64,000 nucleotides of DNA from Solibacillus daqui (GCF_028747805.1 NZ_CP114887.1:985501-1049500), one strand, 5' to 3'. Positions 1 through 9,531 are shown, counted from the first letter of the stretch. Notes: generated from the sequence alone by a model not told the origin. Numbers and translations are program-made.

Positions 1-273
1 GGGGATAAAATGCTACGTCAATTAGAAGCGATGTTGTTAGTTATGGATAAAACGACATTATTATTAGTTTCAGGGACGGGTGAAGTAATTGAGCCGGACG
101 ATGGGATTTTAGCAATTGGTTCAGGTGGCAATTATGCGTTGTCAGCTGGACGCGCGTTAAAAACACATGCCGGAGAACATTTGTCTGCAAAGGAAATTGC
201 ACATGCAGCTTTAACAACAGCAGCGGATATTTGCGTGTTTACAAATCATAATATTATCTTGGAGGTATTATAA
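1..273 (+). CDS. hslV: HslV (ClpQ) peptidase subunit, C-terminal part (5' truncated by window edge)
   Basis: The reading frame is open from base 1 and ends at TAA 271-273, giving about 90 C-terminal residues. Visible family landmarks are [13 protein letters not shown], the [16 protein letters not shown] segment and the closing DICVFTNH stretch, all typical of the HslV/ClpQ C-terminal half. HslV forms a double ring of threonine (serine in Bacillus ClpQ) peptidases that is gated by HslU. The catalytic N-terminus is upstream of the window, so I cannot tell which nucleophile it uses. It overlaps hslU by one base (TAATG), indicating translational coupling. Gene order xerC-hslV-hslU-codY is the usual Bacillales arrangement; only the last three are visible here. 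Confidence 0.95.
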   Translation, partial: GDKMLRQLEAMLLVMDKTTLLLVSGTGEVIEPDDGILAIGSGGNYALSAGRALKTHAGEHLSAKEIAHAALTTAADICVFTNHNIILEVL

Positions 274-1661
274 TGACGACAAATTTAACGCCAAGACAAA
301 TTACGGAGCATTTAAACCGCCATATTGTGGGGCAAGAAACGGCAAAACGCGCTGTTGCAATTGCGTTGCGTAATCGCTATCGCCGTTCATTATTAAGTGA
401 AGAACTAAAAGGTGAAGTCATTCCGAAAAACATTTTAATGATTGGGCCAACTGGTGTTGGTAAAACTGAAATTGCGCGTCGTATTGCGAAACTAACAAAT
501 GCACCGTTCATTAAAGTTGAGGCGACAAAATTTACGGAAATAGGCTATGTTGGTCGCGACGTAGAATCGATGGTTCGAGATTTAGTGGAAGCAGCACATC
601 GACTGGTAAAAGAAGAAATGGCAGCTGCTGTTCAGGAGCAGGCAGAACACAATGCAAATGAAGTGCTAGTAAAACTGTTAGTTCCTTCGAAAATAAAGGA
701 AAAGTTAACGCAAAATCCTTTTGAAATGTTATTTGGCCAAAATAACGGGCAACAAGATGAAACTGTCCAGCAAGACGAACCAGAAATTCGTTCGCGCCGA
801 GCTCAAATCGCTCAAGATTTAAAAGGTGGTAAATTGGAGGAGCAATGGGTAACGATTGAAGTGACAGAAAATGCACCATCCTTATTTGAAGCAATGCCTG
901 GCATGAATATGGACGGCGCAAATGGTATGCAAGACATGTTATCAAACTTTATGCCGAAAAAAACAAAAAAGCGAAAAGTACAAGTAAAAGATGCACGTCG
1001 AATTTTAACGCAAGAAGAAGCGAATAAATTAATCGATACAGATGCACTTTCTAGTGAAGCGATTCAACGTGCAGAGCAAGCAGGTATTATTTTTATTGAT
1101 GAAATCGATAAAATCGCGAGCAAAGGTTCTTCCTCTGCTGAAGTTTCGCGTGAAGGTGTGCAACGTGATATTTTACCAATAGTTGAAGGCTCTACGGTAA
1201 CGACAAAATATGGACCAGTGAAAACAGATTATATGTTATTCATTGCAGCTGGTGCTTTCCATATGTCAAAACCAAGTGATCTAATTCCTGAATTACAGGG
1301 GCGCTTCCCGATTCGTGTTGAATTAGAAAAATTAACGAAAGCTGATTTTGTACGTATTTTACAAGAGCCAGATCAGTCGTTAATTTTACAATATAAAGCG
1401 TTATTAGAAACAGAAGGTGTGACTATTGATTTTACTGAAGCTGCAATTGAGCGTATTGCAGAAATCGCAACAGAAGTAAATCAAGAGACAGATAACATTG
1501 GTGCGCGTCGCTTACATACAATTTTAGAACGCCTTTTAGAAGAGTTATCTTATGAGGCTTCTGAAATTGCACCAGCGCACATTGAAATTACACCAAGCTA
1601 TGTCGATCAAAAATTGACGAATATCGTAAAAAACAAAGATTTATCTCAATTTATCCTTTAA
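273..1661 (+). CDS. hslU: HslU (ClpY) AAA+ unfoldase ATPase subunit
   Basis: 462 residues, normal length for HslU. It unfolds substrates and feeds them into HslV. Walker A GPTGVGKT lies at residues 58-65, the substrate-gripping pore loop GYVG at 91-94, and Walker [10 protein letters not shown] near residue 272. The intermediate (I) domain between them is the charged, Q/E-rich stretch of residues 110-240, and the sensor-2 region [15 protein letters not shown] is near the C-terminus. The start ATG at 273 overlaps the hslV stop and has GGAGG at 261-265. An 83-base gap separates it from codY; I see no convincing terminator there, so codY may be co-transcribed as in B. subtilis. Confidence 0.97.
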   Translation: MTTNLTPRQITEHLNRHIVGQETAKRAVAIALRNRYRRSLLSEELKGEVIPKNILMIGPTGVGKTEIARRIAKLTNAPFIKVEATKFTEIGYVGRDVESMVRDLVEAAHRLVKEEMAAAVQEQAEHNANEVLVKLLVPSKIKEKLTQNPFEMLFGQNNGQQDETVQQDEPEIRSRRAQIAQDLKGGKLEEQWVTIEVTENAPSLFEAMPGMNMDGANGMQDMLSNFMPKKTKKRKVQVKDARRILTQEEANKLIDTDALSSEAIQRAEQAGIIFIDEIDKIASKGSSSAEVSREGVQRDILPIVEGSTVTTKYGPVKTDYMLFIAAGAFHMSKPSDLIPELQGRFPIRVELEKLTKADFVRILQEPDQSLILQYKALLETEGVTIDFTEAAIERIAEIATEVNQETDNIGARRLHTILERLLEELSYEASEIAPAHIEITPSYVDQKLTNIVKNKDLSQFIL

Positions 1662-1744
1662 TGTAAGTTGAAATAGTATCTTTAAATTATAAAAACCTTT
1701 AGAATATTAGGTGAATTAATTAGCCCGTAGGAGGAAATATAAAA

Positions 1745-2524
1745 ATGAATTTATTAGCAAAGACAAGAAAAATTAATGCAATGTTACAAGCTTCAGCTGG
1801 TAAGCCTGTTAACTTTAAAGAAATGGCTCAAACATTAGGTGATATTATCGAAAGTAACGTTTTCATCGTTAGCCGAAAAGGTAAATTATTAGGTATTTCA
1901 ATTCACCAACAAATTGAAAATGATCGCATTAAAAAAATGTTTGAAGAACGCCAATTCCCAGAAGAATATACGCAAAATTTATTCAACATTACGGAGACTT
2001 CTCCAAACTTAGATATTAACAACGAACATACAGCATTCCCTGTTGAAAATAAAGATTTATTCGAAAAAGGTTTAACAACAATCGTACCAATTATCGGTGG
2101 TGGTGATCGTTTAGGTACATTGATGCTAGCTCGTATTAGCGATCAATTTGAAGATGATGATTTAATTTTAGCTGAATACGGTGCAACTGTAGTAGGTATG
2201 GAAATTTTACGTGAAAAGTCAGAAGAAATCGAAGAGGAAGCACGTTCAAAAGCTATTGTACAAATGGCAATCAACTCTTTATCATACTCAGAATTAGAAG
2301 CGATTGAGCATATTTTTGAAGAGCTTGATGGCCACGAAGGTTTATTGGTAGCATCTAAAATTGCTGACCGCGTAGGAATTACTCGTTCTGTAATAGTAAA
2401 CGCATTACGCAAATTAGAATCTGCTGGTGTAATTGAGTCACGTTCATTAGGCATGAAGGGTACTTACATCAAAGTACTAAACGATAAATTTTTAACAGCT
2501 TTAGCTGAAATTAAAATGAAATAA
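1745..2524 (+). CDS. codY: CodY, GTP- and branched-chain-amino-acid-sensing global repressor
   Basis: 259 residues, the same length as B. subtilis CodY and collinear with it. The N-terminal GAF domain (about 1-155) binds isoleucine/valine and contains the conserved NIIESNVF-type and LGTLMLARI segments. The C-terminal winged helix-turn-helix includes [20 protein letters not shown] at about residues 204-223, essentially the B. subtilis recognition helix. CodY represses stationary-phase, motility and amino-acid biosynthesis genes when GTP and BCAA are plentiful. In B. subtilis it represses the fla/che operon immediately downstream, and the same adjacency holds here. The start ATG has a GGAGG at 1731-1735. 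A clear terminator follows the gene. Confidence 0.98.
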   Translation: MNLLAKTRKINAMLQASAGKPVNFKEMAQTLGDIIESNVFIVSRKGKLLGISIHQQIENDRIKKMFEERQFPEEYTQNLFNITETSPNLDINNEHTAFPVENKDLFEKGLTTIVPIIGGGDRLGTLMLARISDQFEDDDLILAEYGATVVGMEILREKSEEIEEEARSKAIVQMAINSLSYSELEAIEHIFEELDGHEGLLVASKIADRVGITRSVIVNALRKLESAGVIESRSLGMKGTYIKVLNDKFLTALAEIKMK

Positions 2525-2534
2525 TAGGATTGAA

Positions 2535-2568
2535 GCGATAAAGTTGTAAAAACTTTATCGCTTTTTTT
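2535..2568 (+). terminator. Rho-independent terminator of codY
   Basis: An 11-bp perfect stem GCGATAAAGTT / AACTTTATCGC with a 5-base loop is followed directly by seven Ts (2562-2568). It sits 10 bases after the codY stop, so it separates codY from the flagellar operon. Confidence 0.93.
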
Positions 2569-2780
2569 GATATAGGGTTTAGTTCTTTGACATATGAGGA
2601 TATAATTATCAACGGGAATACAATAGTTACATTATATGGATATAATTATTAAATACATTGCTACAAAAGATTTAATTTCATTAAGTCAAATAATTATTAT
2701 TTCGGGAAATTAATTTCTACAAATATGAGTCAAAGGTTTTGTTACAAAATAATGAACAATCCCATTAAATACATGATTGA

Positions 2781-2789
2781 TGCTATTAT
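2781..2789 (+). promoter_or_regulatory. Candidate extended -10 promoter for the fla/che operon
   Basis: TGCTATTAT reads as TGn-TATTAT, five of six matches to the sigma-A -10 box plus the TG extension. The -35 position (about 2760-2766) is poor, as is common for extended -10 promoters. It would give a leader of about 310 bases before flgB. Other start sites in this region are equally possible. Confidence 0.3.
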
Positions 2790-2896
2790 ATTCTAAAGAT
2801 ATCCATATCGAATACATATTTGTGTCTGGGTAATTAACATGTATGGGTAATTATTAATAGGAGTTTTATAGTAATATTCTATTGTTATATGGAAGT

Positions 2897-2916
2897 TTCC
2901 GATAATATTTTCGGTA
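2897..2916. promoter_or_regulatory. Near-palindromic possible operator upstream of flgB
   Basis: TTCCGATAATATTTTCGGTA contains the dyad CCGATAATATTTTCGG with 14 of 16 bases symmetric. Its left half, TCCGATAA, resembles a sigma-D -10 box, but there is no TAAA at the required spacing. A regulator-binding site is the simplest reading; the protein is unknown. Confidence 0.3.
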
Positions 2917-3104
2917 AAAAAGGGTGAAATCACGGAAAGCGATACAATATTATTTTTAAATCAAATTATATTAACTAAAAAATAGTTCATTAAGACTATT
3001 AAAAAGTGCCAAAAGTCAATAGACACTCGAAATTAATATAATTACAATTGAAGTATTAAGTTGTCGTGACTAAAGGATTGGCAAAAGTAAATGAGGTGAA
3101 AAAT

Positions 3105-3497
3105 TTGAATTTATTTGGTGGTACGATTAGCAAATTAGAAAAAGGACTTTCATATGCTACGCTAAAAAATAAAGCGATAACACAAAATATAGCGAATGTT
3201 GATACACCGAATTACAAAACAAAAGAAGTAAGTTTCCAAGATATTTTTAATGAAGCGAAAGAATCTTCTATTTCTGCAAATCGCACGGATGCGAGACACT
3301 ATGATTTTTCGATTGAAATAGGAACAAGCGGTGTATACTCAAACGAAAATTTCCGAACAAGACCAAATGGAAATGCTGTAAACATGGATGCAGAGCAAGC
3401 TAAATTAGCGGAAAATACTATTTACTATAATGCATTGATAGAGCGATTAAATAGTAAATTTTCAACATTAAACACGGTAGTAAAGGGAGGTAGATAA
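3105..3497 (+). CDS. flgB: FlgB, flagellar proximal rod protein
   Basis: I choose the TTG at 3105 as start, giving 130 residues (B. subtilis FlgB is 129). GAGGTG at 3093-3098 is correctly spaced, and the protein then begins with the family-typical NLFGGTISKLE. An in-frame GTG at 3066 would add 13 residues with no family match. The rod signature NIANVDTPNYK is at about residues 33-43 and the C-terminal heptad-type helix ends in LNTVVKGGR. FlgB is exported by the flagellar type III apparatus and forms the first rod segment on the FliE/MS-ring. First gene of the fla/che operon, two bases before flgC. Confidence 0.95.
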   Translation: MNLFGGTISKLEKGLSYATLKNKAITQNIANVDTPNYKTKEVSFQDIFNEAKESSISANRTDARHYDFSIEIGTSGVYSNENFRTRPNGNAVNMDAEQAKLAENTIYYNALIERLNSKFSTLNTVVKGGR

Positions 3498-3499
3498 TT

Positions 3500-3964
3500 A
3501 TGTCGATTTTTCATAGTATGAATACAACTGCGTCGGCATTAACTGCACAACGTTTAAGAATGGATGTTATTTCCTCCAATATTGCCAATGTTGATACAAC
3601 AAGAGCAAAGCAAGTAAATGGTGAGTGGGAGCCATACCGAAAAAAATCAATTACATTGAAAGAAAATGAAGGACAATTTTCAAGTTTTTTGAACATGGCA
3701 ATGGGGAAAACGGTAAAGGCTGGAGTAGGAAACGGCGTAAAAGTAACTTCTATTAAAGAAGATACAGAAACACCTTTTAAATTAGTTTTTGACCCTACAC
3801 ACCCAGATGCAAATGAAGATGGTTATGTTCAAATGTCAAATGTTGACTTATTAAAAGAAATGGTGGATTTAATTTCAGCTTCACGTTCTTATGAAGCAAA
3901 TATTACAGCATTTAATGCAAACAAAAGCATGTTAACAAAAGCGCTTGAAATTGGGAAAGGGTGA
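3500..3964 (+). CDS. flgC: FlgC, flagellar proximal rod protein
   Basis: 154 residues, normal for FlgC. The N-terminal rod signature is SSNIANVDTTRAK (about residues 26-38), and the C-terminus has the conserved YVQMSNVDLLKEMVDLISASRSYEANITAFN segment, the helical zipper that packs against other axial proteins. It assembles with FlgB and FlgF/FlgG-type subunits into the rod. Two bases separate it from flgB; its Shine-Dalgarno (AAGGGAGG at 3483-3490) lies inside the end of flgB. Eight bases separate it from fliE. Confidence 0.97.
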   Translation: MSIFHSMNTTASALTAQRLRMDVISSNIANVDTTRAKQVNGEWEPYRKKSITLKENEGQFSSFLNMAMGKTVKAGVGNGVKVTSIKEDTETPFKLVFDPTHPDANEDGYVQMSNVDLLKEMVDLISASRSYEANITAFNANKSMLTKALEIGKG

Positions 3965-3971
3965 TAACTAA

Positions 3972-4280
3972 ATGGCGATAAATGCAGTTTCGTTTATGTC
4001 TCCTGCACAATCTACGAATGAAGTGAGTCAGAGTAACCAAATAACATCAGCGAATGCACAACAACAGTTTGCTGACGCTTTAAAAGAAGCCATTAGTAGT
4101 GTAAATGAGCACCAAAAAACATCAGATATGATGACACAAAAATTAATAAGTGGTGGAGATGTTGATTTATTTGAAGTAATGGTTGCTGCTCAGAAGGCGA
4201 GTGTTACTTTAAATACAACTATTGAAATTCGTAACAAAGCTGTAGAAGCTTATCAAGAAATTATGCGTATGAGTGTATAA
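3972..4280 (+). CDS. fliE: FliE, MS-ring/rod junction protein
   Basis: 102 residues, slightly shorter than B. subtilis FliE (106). The conserved C-terminal half reads LISGGDVDLFEVMVAAQKASVTLNTTIEIRNKAVEAYQEIMRM, almost invariant in the family; the N-terminal 30 residues are variable and S/Q/N rich. FliE is the first exported component and anchors the rod to FliF and the export gate. It is followed by 58 bases without an evident promoter or terminator before fliF. Confidence 0.95.
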   Translation: MAINAVSFMSPAQSTNEVSQSNQITSANAQQQFADALKEAISSVNEHQKTSDMMTQKLISGGDVDLFEVMVAAQKASVTLNTTIEIRNKAVEAYQEIMRMSV

Positions 4281-4338
4281 TTATTTTGTTTAACGAATAA
4301 TTACTTGTTGGGCATTCACTATAACCGGAGGATTCATA

Positions 4339-5928
4339 ATGAATGAACGATTTACAAAAATTAAAAGCGACTCCACTACCTTTTGGCAGAGTCGAACGAA
4401 AAACCAAAAAGGTGCAATGATTGGTGGTGCTGTAGCGATTATTGCGCTTGCAGCTGCTATTACATATTTTTCGACCCGCACAACGATGGTGCAACTTTTC
4501 CCAGAAATGTCTCAAGCAGAGGTGGGAAGCATAACAGAAGTACTTACTTCTCAAGGGGTTAAGTATGAAGTAACAAATGGAGGGACAACGATTTTAGTCC
4601 CTGAAAATCAAGTGCAAGACTTACAGGTATCTCTTGCTTCTCAAGGGTATCCTGACTCAGGAGAAATCGATACATCTTTCTTCACATCTAATGCTGGTTT
4701 TGGTATGACAGATAACGAATTCAACGTTATTAAAAAAGCGGCTATAGAAACAGACTTAACAAACCTATTACGCAAATTTGATGGTGTAAAAGATGCAAAA
4801 ACAATCATTACATTACCAGATGAAGGTGTATTTCTAAAGGATGCTCAAGGTGAGTCAACAGCAGCAATTGTTTTAACAACATCACCAGGTCATAAATTTA
4901 CAGATGATCAAATTAAAGGACTATTTAATTTAGTCGCAATGAGTATTCCAAACTTATCGAAAGAAAATATTCAGATTTCCAACCAATACGGTGATTACTA
5001 TGATTTAGAATCTGCTGAAAATGGCGGTAATGGTATTAATACTGTAGAAGGTCAAATGGACGTTAAAAAAACAATCGAACGTGATCTTCAACGCCAAGTG
5101 CAACAAATGCTGGGCACATTAATTGGTCAAGATAAAGTAGTTGTAAATGTTTCGGCTGATATTGATTTTAAAAAAGAAAATCGTGAAGAAAACTTAGTGC
5201 AACCTGTGGATGAAGAGAATATGTCTGGCATTGAAATTAGTGCACAGCGTATTACAGAGACATATTCGGGTGGTACAGCAGCAGCTGGTTCTCCAGAAGC
5301 TGAAAACGCAACAGATAATTTCGTTGATTACATAGAAGGTACAACAGGCGATGGTGATTATGAACGTGTAGAAGAAACGATTAACAACGATGTCAATCGT
5401 ATTCGACGTGAAATTCAAGAAAGCCCATATAAAATCCGTAATTTAGGGATTCAAGTAATGGTTGAACCACCAGGCACTGCAGAAGAGTTTGATCCAAGTA
5501 TTCGTACAGACATTGAACAAATTTTATCAACAATTGTTCGTACATCAATTGATCAAGATGCTGCTGGTGACTTAACAGATGAAGAAATTGCAAATCGAAT
5601 CGTTGTATCAGTACAACAATTCCAAGGTAATGATGCTGAAAATGCTGAACCTGAATCAATTATTCCTTGGTGGGTATGGGTTATTGGCGGTATCTTACTA
5701 GTAGCAATTGCATTATTAGTGCTTTATGTATTACGAGCGCGTAAACGTAAGCAAGAGGAAGAAGAGCTAGATATTTTAGAACAACAACAGCAATTAATTG
5801 ACGTTGAAGATATTTCAGAAGAAAAAGAAACGGAAGCGACTGTACGCCGCAAGCAACTAGAAAAAATGGCGAAAGAAAAGCCAGAAGACTTTGCGAAGCT
5901 ATTGCGTAGTTGGATTGCTGACGAATAA
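4339..5928 (+). CDS. fliF: FliF, flagellar MS-ring protein
   Basis: 529 residues (B. subtilis 536). Two membrane segments bracket the extracytoplasmic ring-building domains: TM1 about residues 28-44 and TM2 about 443-465 (begins WVWVIGGILLVAIALLV). RBM1 begins just after TM1 (VQLFPEMSQAEVGSITEVL). The region around residues 300-345, rich in G/A/E/D, is the expected flexible beta-collar loop. The C-terminal cytoplasmic tail ends in KPEDFAKLLRSWIADE, the FliG-binding motif. SD CGGAGG lies at 4326-4331. FliF is the assembly base for the C-ring (FliG/M/Y) and the export gate. Confidence 0.97.
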   Translation: MNERFTKIKSDSTTFWQSRTKNQKGAMIGGAVAIIALAAAITYFSTRTTMVQLFPEMSQAEVGSITEVLTSQGVKYEVTNGGTTILVPENQVQDLQVSLASQGYPDSGEIDTSFFTSNAGFGMTDNEFNVIKKAAIETDLTNLLRKFDGVKDAKTIITLPDEGVFLKDAQGESTAAIVLTTSPGHKFTDDQIKGLFNLVAMSIPNLSKENIQISNQYGDYYDLESAENGGNGINTVEGQMDVKKTIERDLQRQVQQMLGTLIGQDKVVVNVSADIDFKKENREENLVQPVDEENMSGIEISAQRITETYSGGTAAAGSPEAENATDNFVDYIEGTTGDGDYERVEETINNDVNRIRREIQESPYKIRNLGIQVMVEPPGTAEEFDPSIRTDIEQILSTIVRTSIDQDAAGDLTDEEIANRIVVSVQQFQGNDAENAEPESIIPWWVWVIGGILLVAIALLVLYVLRARKRKQEEEELDILEQQQQLIDVEDISEEKETEATVRRKQLEKMAKEKPEDFAKLLRSWIADE

Positions 5929-5943
5929 TAGGAGGTTCGGTTC

Positions 5944-6957
5944 TTGTCCAAGAAAGATAAAGATTTATCAGGAAAGCAAAAGGCTGCTTTACTGCTAATT
6001 TCTCTAGGGCCAGAAGTTTCGGCTTCTGTTTATAAGCATTTAAGTGAAGAAGAAATTGAACGTCTGACACTTGAAATTTCGAGTGTAAAAAAAGTGGAAG
6101 CTTCGGTGAAGGAAGATATCATCGAAGAATTTCACCAAATTGCGTTAGCACAAGACTATATCACGCAAGGTGGTATTGGTTATGCGAAAACAGTGCTAGA
6201 AAAAGCATTAGGTGCTGAACAAGCACAAGCAATTTTAAATCGTTTAACATCATCTTTACAGGTGCGCCCATTTGATTTTGCGCGTAAAGCAGATCCGTCA
6301 CAAATTTTTAACTTTATTCAAAACGAACATCCGCAAACGATTGCTCTTATCCTATCTTATTTAGATCCAGGGCAAGCAGGGGTTATTCTTTCTTCATTAC
6401 CACAAGAAGTACAGGCAGATATCGCAAAACGTATCGCCATTATGGAATCAACATCACCAGAAGTTATTAGTGAAATCGAATCTGTATTAGAGCGGAAATT
6501 ATCGTCTACTGTTACGCAGGATTACACGGAAACAGGCGGTGTAGATGCAGTGGTCGAAGTATTAAACGGTGTGGATCGTCAAACAGAAAAAACGATTCTC
6601 GATGCACTTGAAATTCAAGATCCAGAGCTTGCAGAAGAAATCAAAAAACGTATGTTTGTATTCGAAGATATTGTTACGCTGGACAACCGTTCAATTCAAC
6701 GTGTTATTCGCGATTGTGAAAATGAGGATCTATTACTGTCGATGAAGGTTTCTTCAGACGAAGTAAAAGATATTATTTTCCGCAATATGTCACAACGTAT
6801 GGCTGAAACATTCCGCGAAGAAATGGAAATCATGGGTCCTGTCCGATTACGTGATGTGGAGGAAGCTCAGACTCGCATTGTAGCGGTTATCCGTCGATTA
6901 GAAGATGCAGGTGAAATCATTATTGCACGTGGTGGAGGAGATGACGTAATTGTCTAG
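5944..6957 (+). CDS. fliG: FliG, rotor/switch protein
   Basis: 337 residues, start TTG at 5944 with AGGAGG at 5931-5936; the product is highly similar to B. subtilis FliG (338). The N-terminal FliF-binding domain has the LTLEISSVKKV segment. The middle domain contains the EHPQT motif (residues about 128-132) that docks FliM. The C-terminal domain carries the charged torque helix in DNRSIQRVIRDCENEDLLLSMKVSSDEVKD. FliG couples proton/sodium flux through the stator to rotation. The fliH start codon lies inside its last codons. Confidence 0.97.
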   Translation: MSKKDKDLSGKQKAALLLISLGPEVSASVYKHLSEEEIERLTLEISSVKKVEASVKEDIIEEFHQIALAQDYITQGGIGYAKTVLEKALGAEQAQAILNRLTSSLQVRPFDFARKADPSQIFNFIQNEHPQTIALILSYLDPGQAGVILSSLPQEVQADIAKRIAIMESTSPEVISEIESVLERKLSSTVTQDYTETGGVDAVVEVLNGVDRQTEKTILDALEIQDPELAEEIKKRMFVFEDIVTLDNRSIQRVIRDCENEDLLLSMKVSSDEVKDIIFRNMSQRMAETFREEMEIMGPVRLRDVEEAQTRIVAVIRRLEDAGEIIIARGGGDDVIV

Positions 6958-7747
6958 AATCATCCGTTCAACGAATGCACAATCAACTGAAGAGAAATCA
7001 AGTGTTGAAATTAAACTTCATAGTTTCTTTGAGCCTATCCATTATGGAGATGCAGCAGAAGAGCTTGTAGACGATACTCCTCAGTTAACGTTAGAGGAGA
7101 TTCAACAAGAACGTCAAATGATGTTGCTTCAAGCTGAACAAGAAATTGAACAACAAAAGCGAGAATTTGATCAATTTCGTAATGAGCAATTGCAAGCAGT
7201 AGAGGCATTAAAGCAAATGTGGGAAGAAGAAAAGATCGTACTTCAACAAGAAGCATATGATTCAGGTTTTGCCCAAGGGTATGAAGACGGCGTGCATAAA
7301 GCAAACGCAAATATGCAGCAGTCCATTCTTACAGCAAATGAAACAATGCGTAATGCGCAAGTAAATGCAGCTGCCTATATTGAATCGCAAGAGTCGGTAT
7401 TATTGGAGCTTGCCTTAACATCAGCCGAACGTATTTTAAATACCAAATTAGAGCGAGACGATGAGGCCTTTGTTTCAATTATTGAACGTGCTCTAAAAGA
7501 AGCGCGAGAAATGAAAGAAATAAAAGTCTATGTTTCACTAAAATATCACAAAATTCTGACGGCGCATCAAGCAGAATTAGCTGAAATGTTCCCGCCAAAC
7601 GTACAGTTCTTAATCTTTGTTAATGAAGATTTACAAGAAACGGAAAGCTATATCGAAACGAATCATGGACGAATTGTTGTATCTGTAGACGAGCAATTAC
7701 AGGAGCTGCGTAGACAATTATACGAATTAATTGAAAGTAAGGAATGA
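6950..7747 (+). CDS. fliH: FliH, regulator of the flagellar export ATPase
   Basis: 265 residues. It starts with TTG at 6950, eight bases inside fliG, with GGAGGAG at 6934-6940 within fliG as ribosome-binding site. The long E/Q-rich N-terminal helix (residues about 45-95) gives way to a segment rich in A/N/Q and then the conserved C-terminal FliI-binding domain (LELALTSAERILNTKL onward). FliH dimers hold FliI inactive and bring it to the export gate. fliI follows with a short overlap or a five-base gap, depending on its start. The N-terminus is poorly conserved, so the start is less certain than the frame. Confidence 0.9.
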   Translation: MSRIIRSTNAQSTEEKSSVEIKLHSFFEPIHYGDAAEELVDDTPQLTLEEIQQERQMMLLQAEQEIEQQKREFDQFRNEQLQAVEALKQMWEEEKIVLQQEAYDSGFAQGYEDGVHKANANMQQSILTANETMRNAQVNAAAYIESQESVLLELALTSAERILNTKLERDDEAFVSIIERALKEAREMKEIKVYVSLKYHKILTAHQAELAEMFPPNVQFLIFVNEDLQETESYIETNHGRIVVSVDEQLQELRRQLYELIESKE

Positions 7748-7752
7748 TACGG

Positions 7753-9078
7753 ATGAAAACGGCTCAATTAATTGAACAAATTCCTAATCTTAATACATTT
7801 AAAAAGTATGGAAGAGTGACGAGAGTAGTCGGTTTGATGATTGAGTCTCAAGGTCCGGAAAGTTCAATCGGCGATGTTTGTAAAATCCATGTACAAACTT
7901 CGAAAAATGGTCCTCAAGTTATTTTAGCGGAGGTAGTAGGATTTAAGGATGAAATTGTAATATTAATGCCTTATTCTTCTCTAAAAGAAATTTCAATTGG
8001 TTGCCTTGTGGAAGGGACGGGAATACCGCTTGAAGTCAAGGTTGGACCAGAATTAATTGGAAAAGTATTAGATGCTTTAGGTAACCCTTTTGATGGGCAA
8101 TCTTTACCAAAAGGATTAACTTCTGTCCAAACAGAAAAAGAACCACCAAACCCTCTAAATCGCCCGCCTATTGATGAGCAATTAGAGGTAGGTGTAAAAG
8201 CGATTGACGGGATGCTTACAGTAGGTAGTGGTCAGCGTGTAGGTATATTCGCAGGTTCTGGTGTAGGTAAAAGTACATTGCTCGGAATGATTGCACGTAA
8301 TACGAAGGCTGATATCAACGTTATTGCACTAGTTGGTGAACGTGGGCGTGAGGTTCGGGAGTTTATCGAACGTGATTTAGGTCCTGAGGGGTTAAGTCGT
8401 TCAGTGGTAGTGGCGGCAACAAGTGACCAACCGGCATTAATGCGTATCAAAGCTGCATTTACTGCAACGGCAATTGCTGAGTATTTCCGAGATCATGGCA
8501 AAAACGTCATGCTTATGATGGACTCTGTAACACGTGTTGCAATGGCGCAACGTGAAATTGGATTAGCCATCGGGGAACCGCCAGCGACACGAGGATATAC
8601 TCCATCTGTATTTGCTATTTTGCCATCATTGCTAGAGCGTTCTGGTACGAACATTCATGGAACAATTACCGCATTCTATACGGTACTAGTTGACGGTGAT
8701 GATATGAATGAACCAATTGCTGATGCGGTACGAGGGATATTAGATGGACATATCGTATTAGATAGAAACCTTGCGAATAAAGGCCAATATCCAGCAATAA
8801 ATGTGTTAAAAAGTGTAAGTCGTTTGATGAATCATATTGCTGAGCCAGAGCATGTCAAGGCAGCAAGTCGTTTACGTGAGCTGTATTATACATATTCAAA
8901 GTCCGAAGATTTAATAAATATTGGCGCTTATAAACGTGGAACATCAAAGGATATTGATGAAGCCATTCATTATGAACCACTTATAACTTCGTTTTTAAAG
9001 CAAGGATTTAAAGATAAGGTTTCGATTGAACAAACCGTTCAAGAAATTAAGACATTATCGAATGGTGGTGCGAAGTAA
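7753..9078 (+). CDS. fliI: FliI, flagellum-specific type III export ATPase
   Basis: 441 residues from ATG 7753 (MKTAQLIEQI, matching the family's usual start); an in-frame ATG at 7744 overlapping the fliH stop would add three residues. Walker A GSGVGKST is near residues 168-175, Walker B VMLMMDSVTRVA near 250-260, and the catalytic glutamate lies in VGERGREVREFIE. It is an F1-beta-like hexameric ATPase that unfolds and docks export substrates with FliH and FliJ. It ends TAATG with fliJ, so the two are translationally coupled. Confidence 0.96.
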   Translation: MKTAQLIEQIPNLNTFKKYGRVTRVVGLMIESQGPESSIGDVCKIHVQTSKNGPQVILAEVVGFKDEIVILMPYSSLKEISIGCLVEGTGIPLEVKVGPELIGKVLDALGNPFDGQSLPKGLTSVQTEKEPPNPLNRPPIDEQLEVGVKAIDGMLTVGSGQRVGIFAGSGVGKSTLLGMIARNTKADINVIALVGERGREVREFIERDLGPEGLSRSVVVAATSDQPALMRIKAAFTATAIAEYFRDHGKNVMLMMDSVTRVAMAQREIGLAIGEPPATRGYTPSVFAILPSLLERSGTNIHGTITAFYTVLVDGDDMNEPIADAVRGILDGHIVLDRNLANKGQYPAINVLKSVSRLMNHIAEPEHVKAASRLRELYYTYSKSEDLINIGAYKRGTSKDIDEAIHYEPLITSFLKQGFKDKVSIEQTVQEIKTLSNGGAK

Positions 9079-9527
9079 TGACCAAATACACGTATCGCTT
9101 TGAAAAAATTTTAGTCGTAAAAGAACAAGAAAAATCAGAAACAGAGCTTGCTTTTAAAGAATCTGTTCGGGTGTTTGAGGAAATTGCGACTAAACTTTAT
9201 GATTTATTAAAGAAAAAAGAAGATTTAATAGCGTATCAACAAGAACGATTAACAATAGGTTCTTCAATCGACGAAATTAATCATTACTCGAAATTTATCG
9301 ATAGTATGGAAAAAACAATTGCAGATGTGCAACTAAAAGTAATGCAAGCACGTGCCAAAATGAATTGGCACGAGGAAAAGTTATTAGAAAAAAACTTGGA
9401 AGTACGCAAATACGAAAAAATGCGTGAAAATGACTTCGAACAATTTAAAGAAGATCAATTACGTATAGAAGCAACTCTTTTAGACGAGCTTTCGACAATT
9501 GCGTATTACAAAAAGGAAATCAGGTGA
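9078..9527 (+). CDS. fliJ: FliJ, export chaperone-escort protein
   Basis: 149 residues, predicted almost entirely as two long antiparallel coiled-coil helices (K/E rich, for example KLYDLLKKKEDLIAYQQERL and MQARAKMNWHEEKLLEKNLEV). That is the FliJ/gamma-subunit-like fold that inserts in the FliI hexamer and contacts FlhA. Sequence identity within the family is low, so the call rests on coiled-coil content, length (B. subtilis 147) and position directly after fliI. Confidence 0.92.
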   Translation: MTKYTYRFEKILVVKEQEKSETELAFKESVRVFEEIATKLYDLLKKKEDLIAYQQERLTIGSSIDEINHYSKFIDSMEKTIADVQLKVMQARAKMNWHEEKLLEKNLEVRKYEKMRENDFEQFKEDQLRIEATLLDELSTIAYYKKEIR

Positions 9528-9531
9528 TTTC

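Larger units (their letters stand above)
2569..3104 (+). other. Long AT-rich regulatory intergenic region upstream of flgB
   Basis: About 540 bases without a gene lie between the codY terminator and flgB, where the fla/che promoters must be. Seen here: two copies of GGATATAATTAT 40 bases apart (2598-2609 and 2638-2649); the extended -10 candidate at 2781-2789; a near-palindrome CCGATAATATTTTCGG at 2899-2914; an isolated TATAAT at 3037-3042 without a good -35; and a 6-bp inverted repeat AATAGT/ACTATT at 2981-3000. I could not find a full sigma-D promoter (TAAA, 15 bases, GCCGATAT) or a recognisable CodY box. Confidence 0.6.

Noticed and set aside
532..945. 137-codon minus-strand frame inside hslU
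   Set aside because: Shadow of hslU coding sequence; leucine-rich composition typical of antisense frames.
2587..2606. TTGACA (2587-2592) followed by TATAAT (2601-2606) as a sigma-A promoter
   Set aside because: Only eight bases separate them; a working spacer is about 17.
2898..2905. TCCGATAA as a sigma-D -10 box for fla/che
   Set aside because: No TAAA 14-16 bases upstream (the position reads CTAT). Similar partial matches around 2812 and 2938 fail on spacing or sequence.
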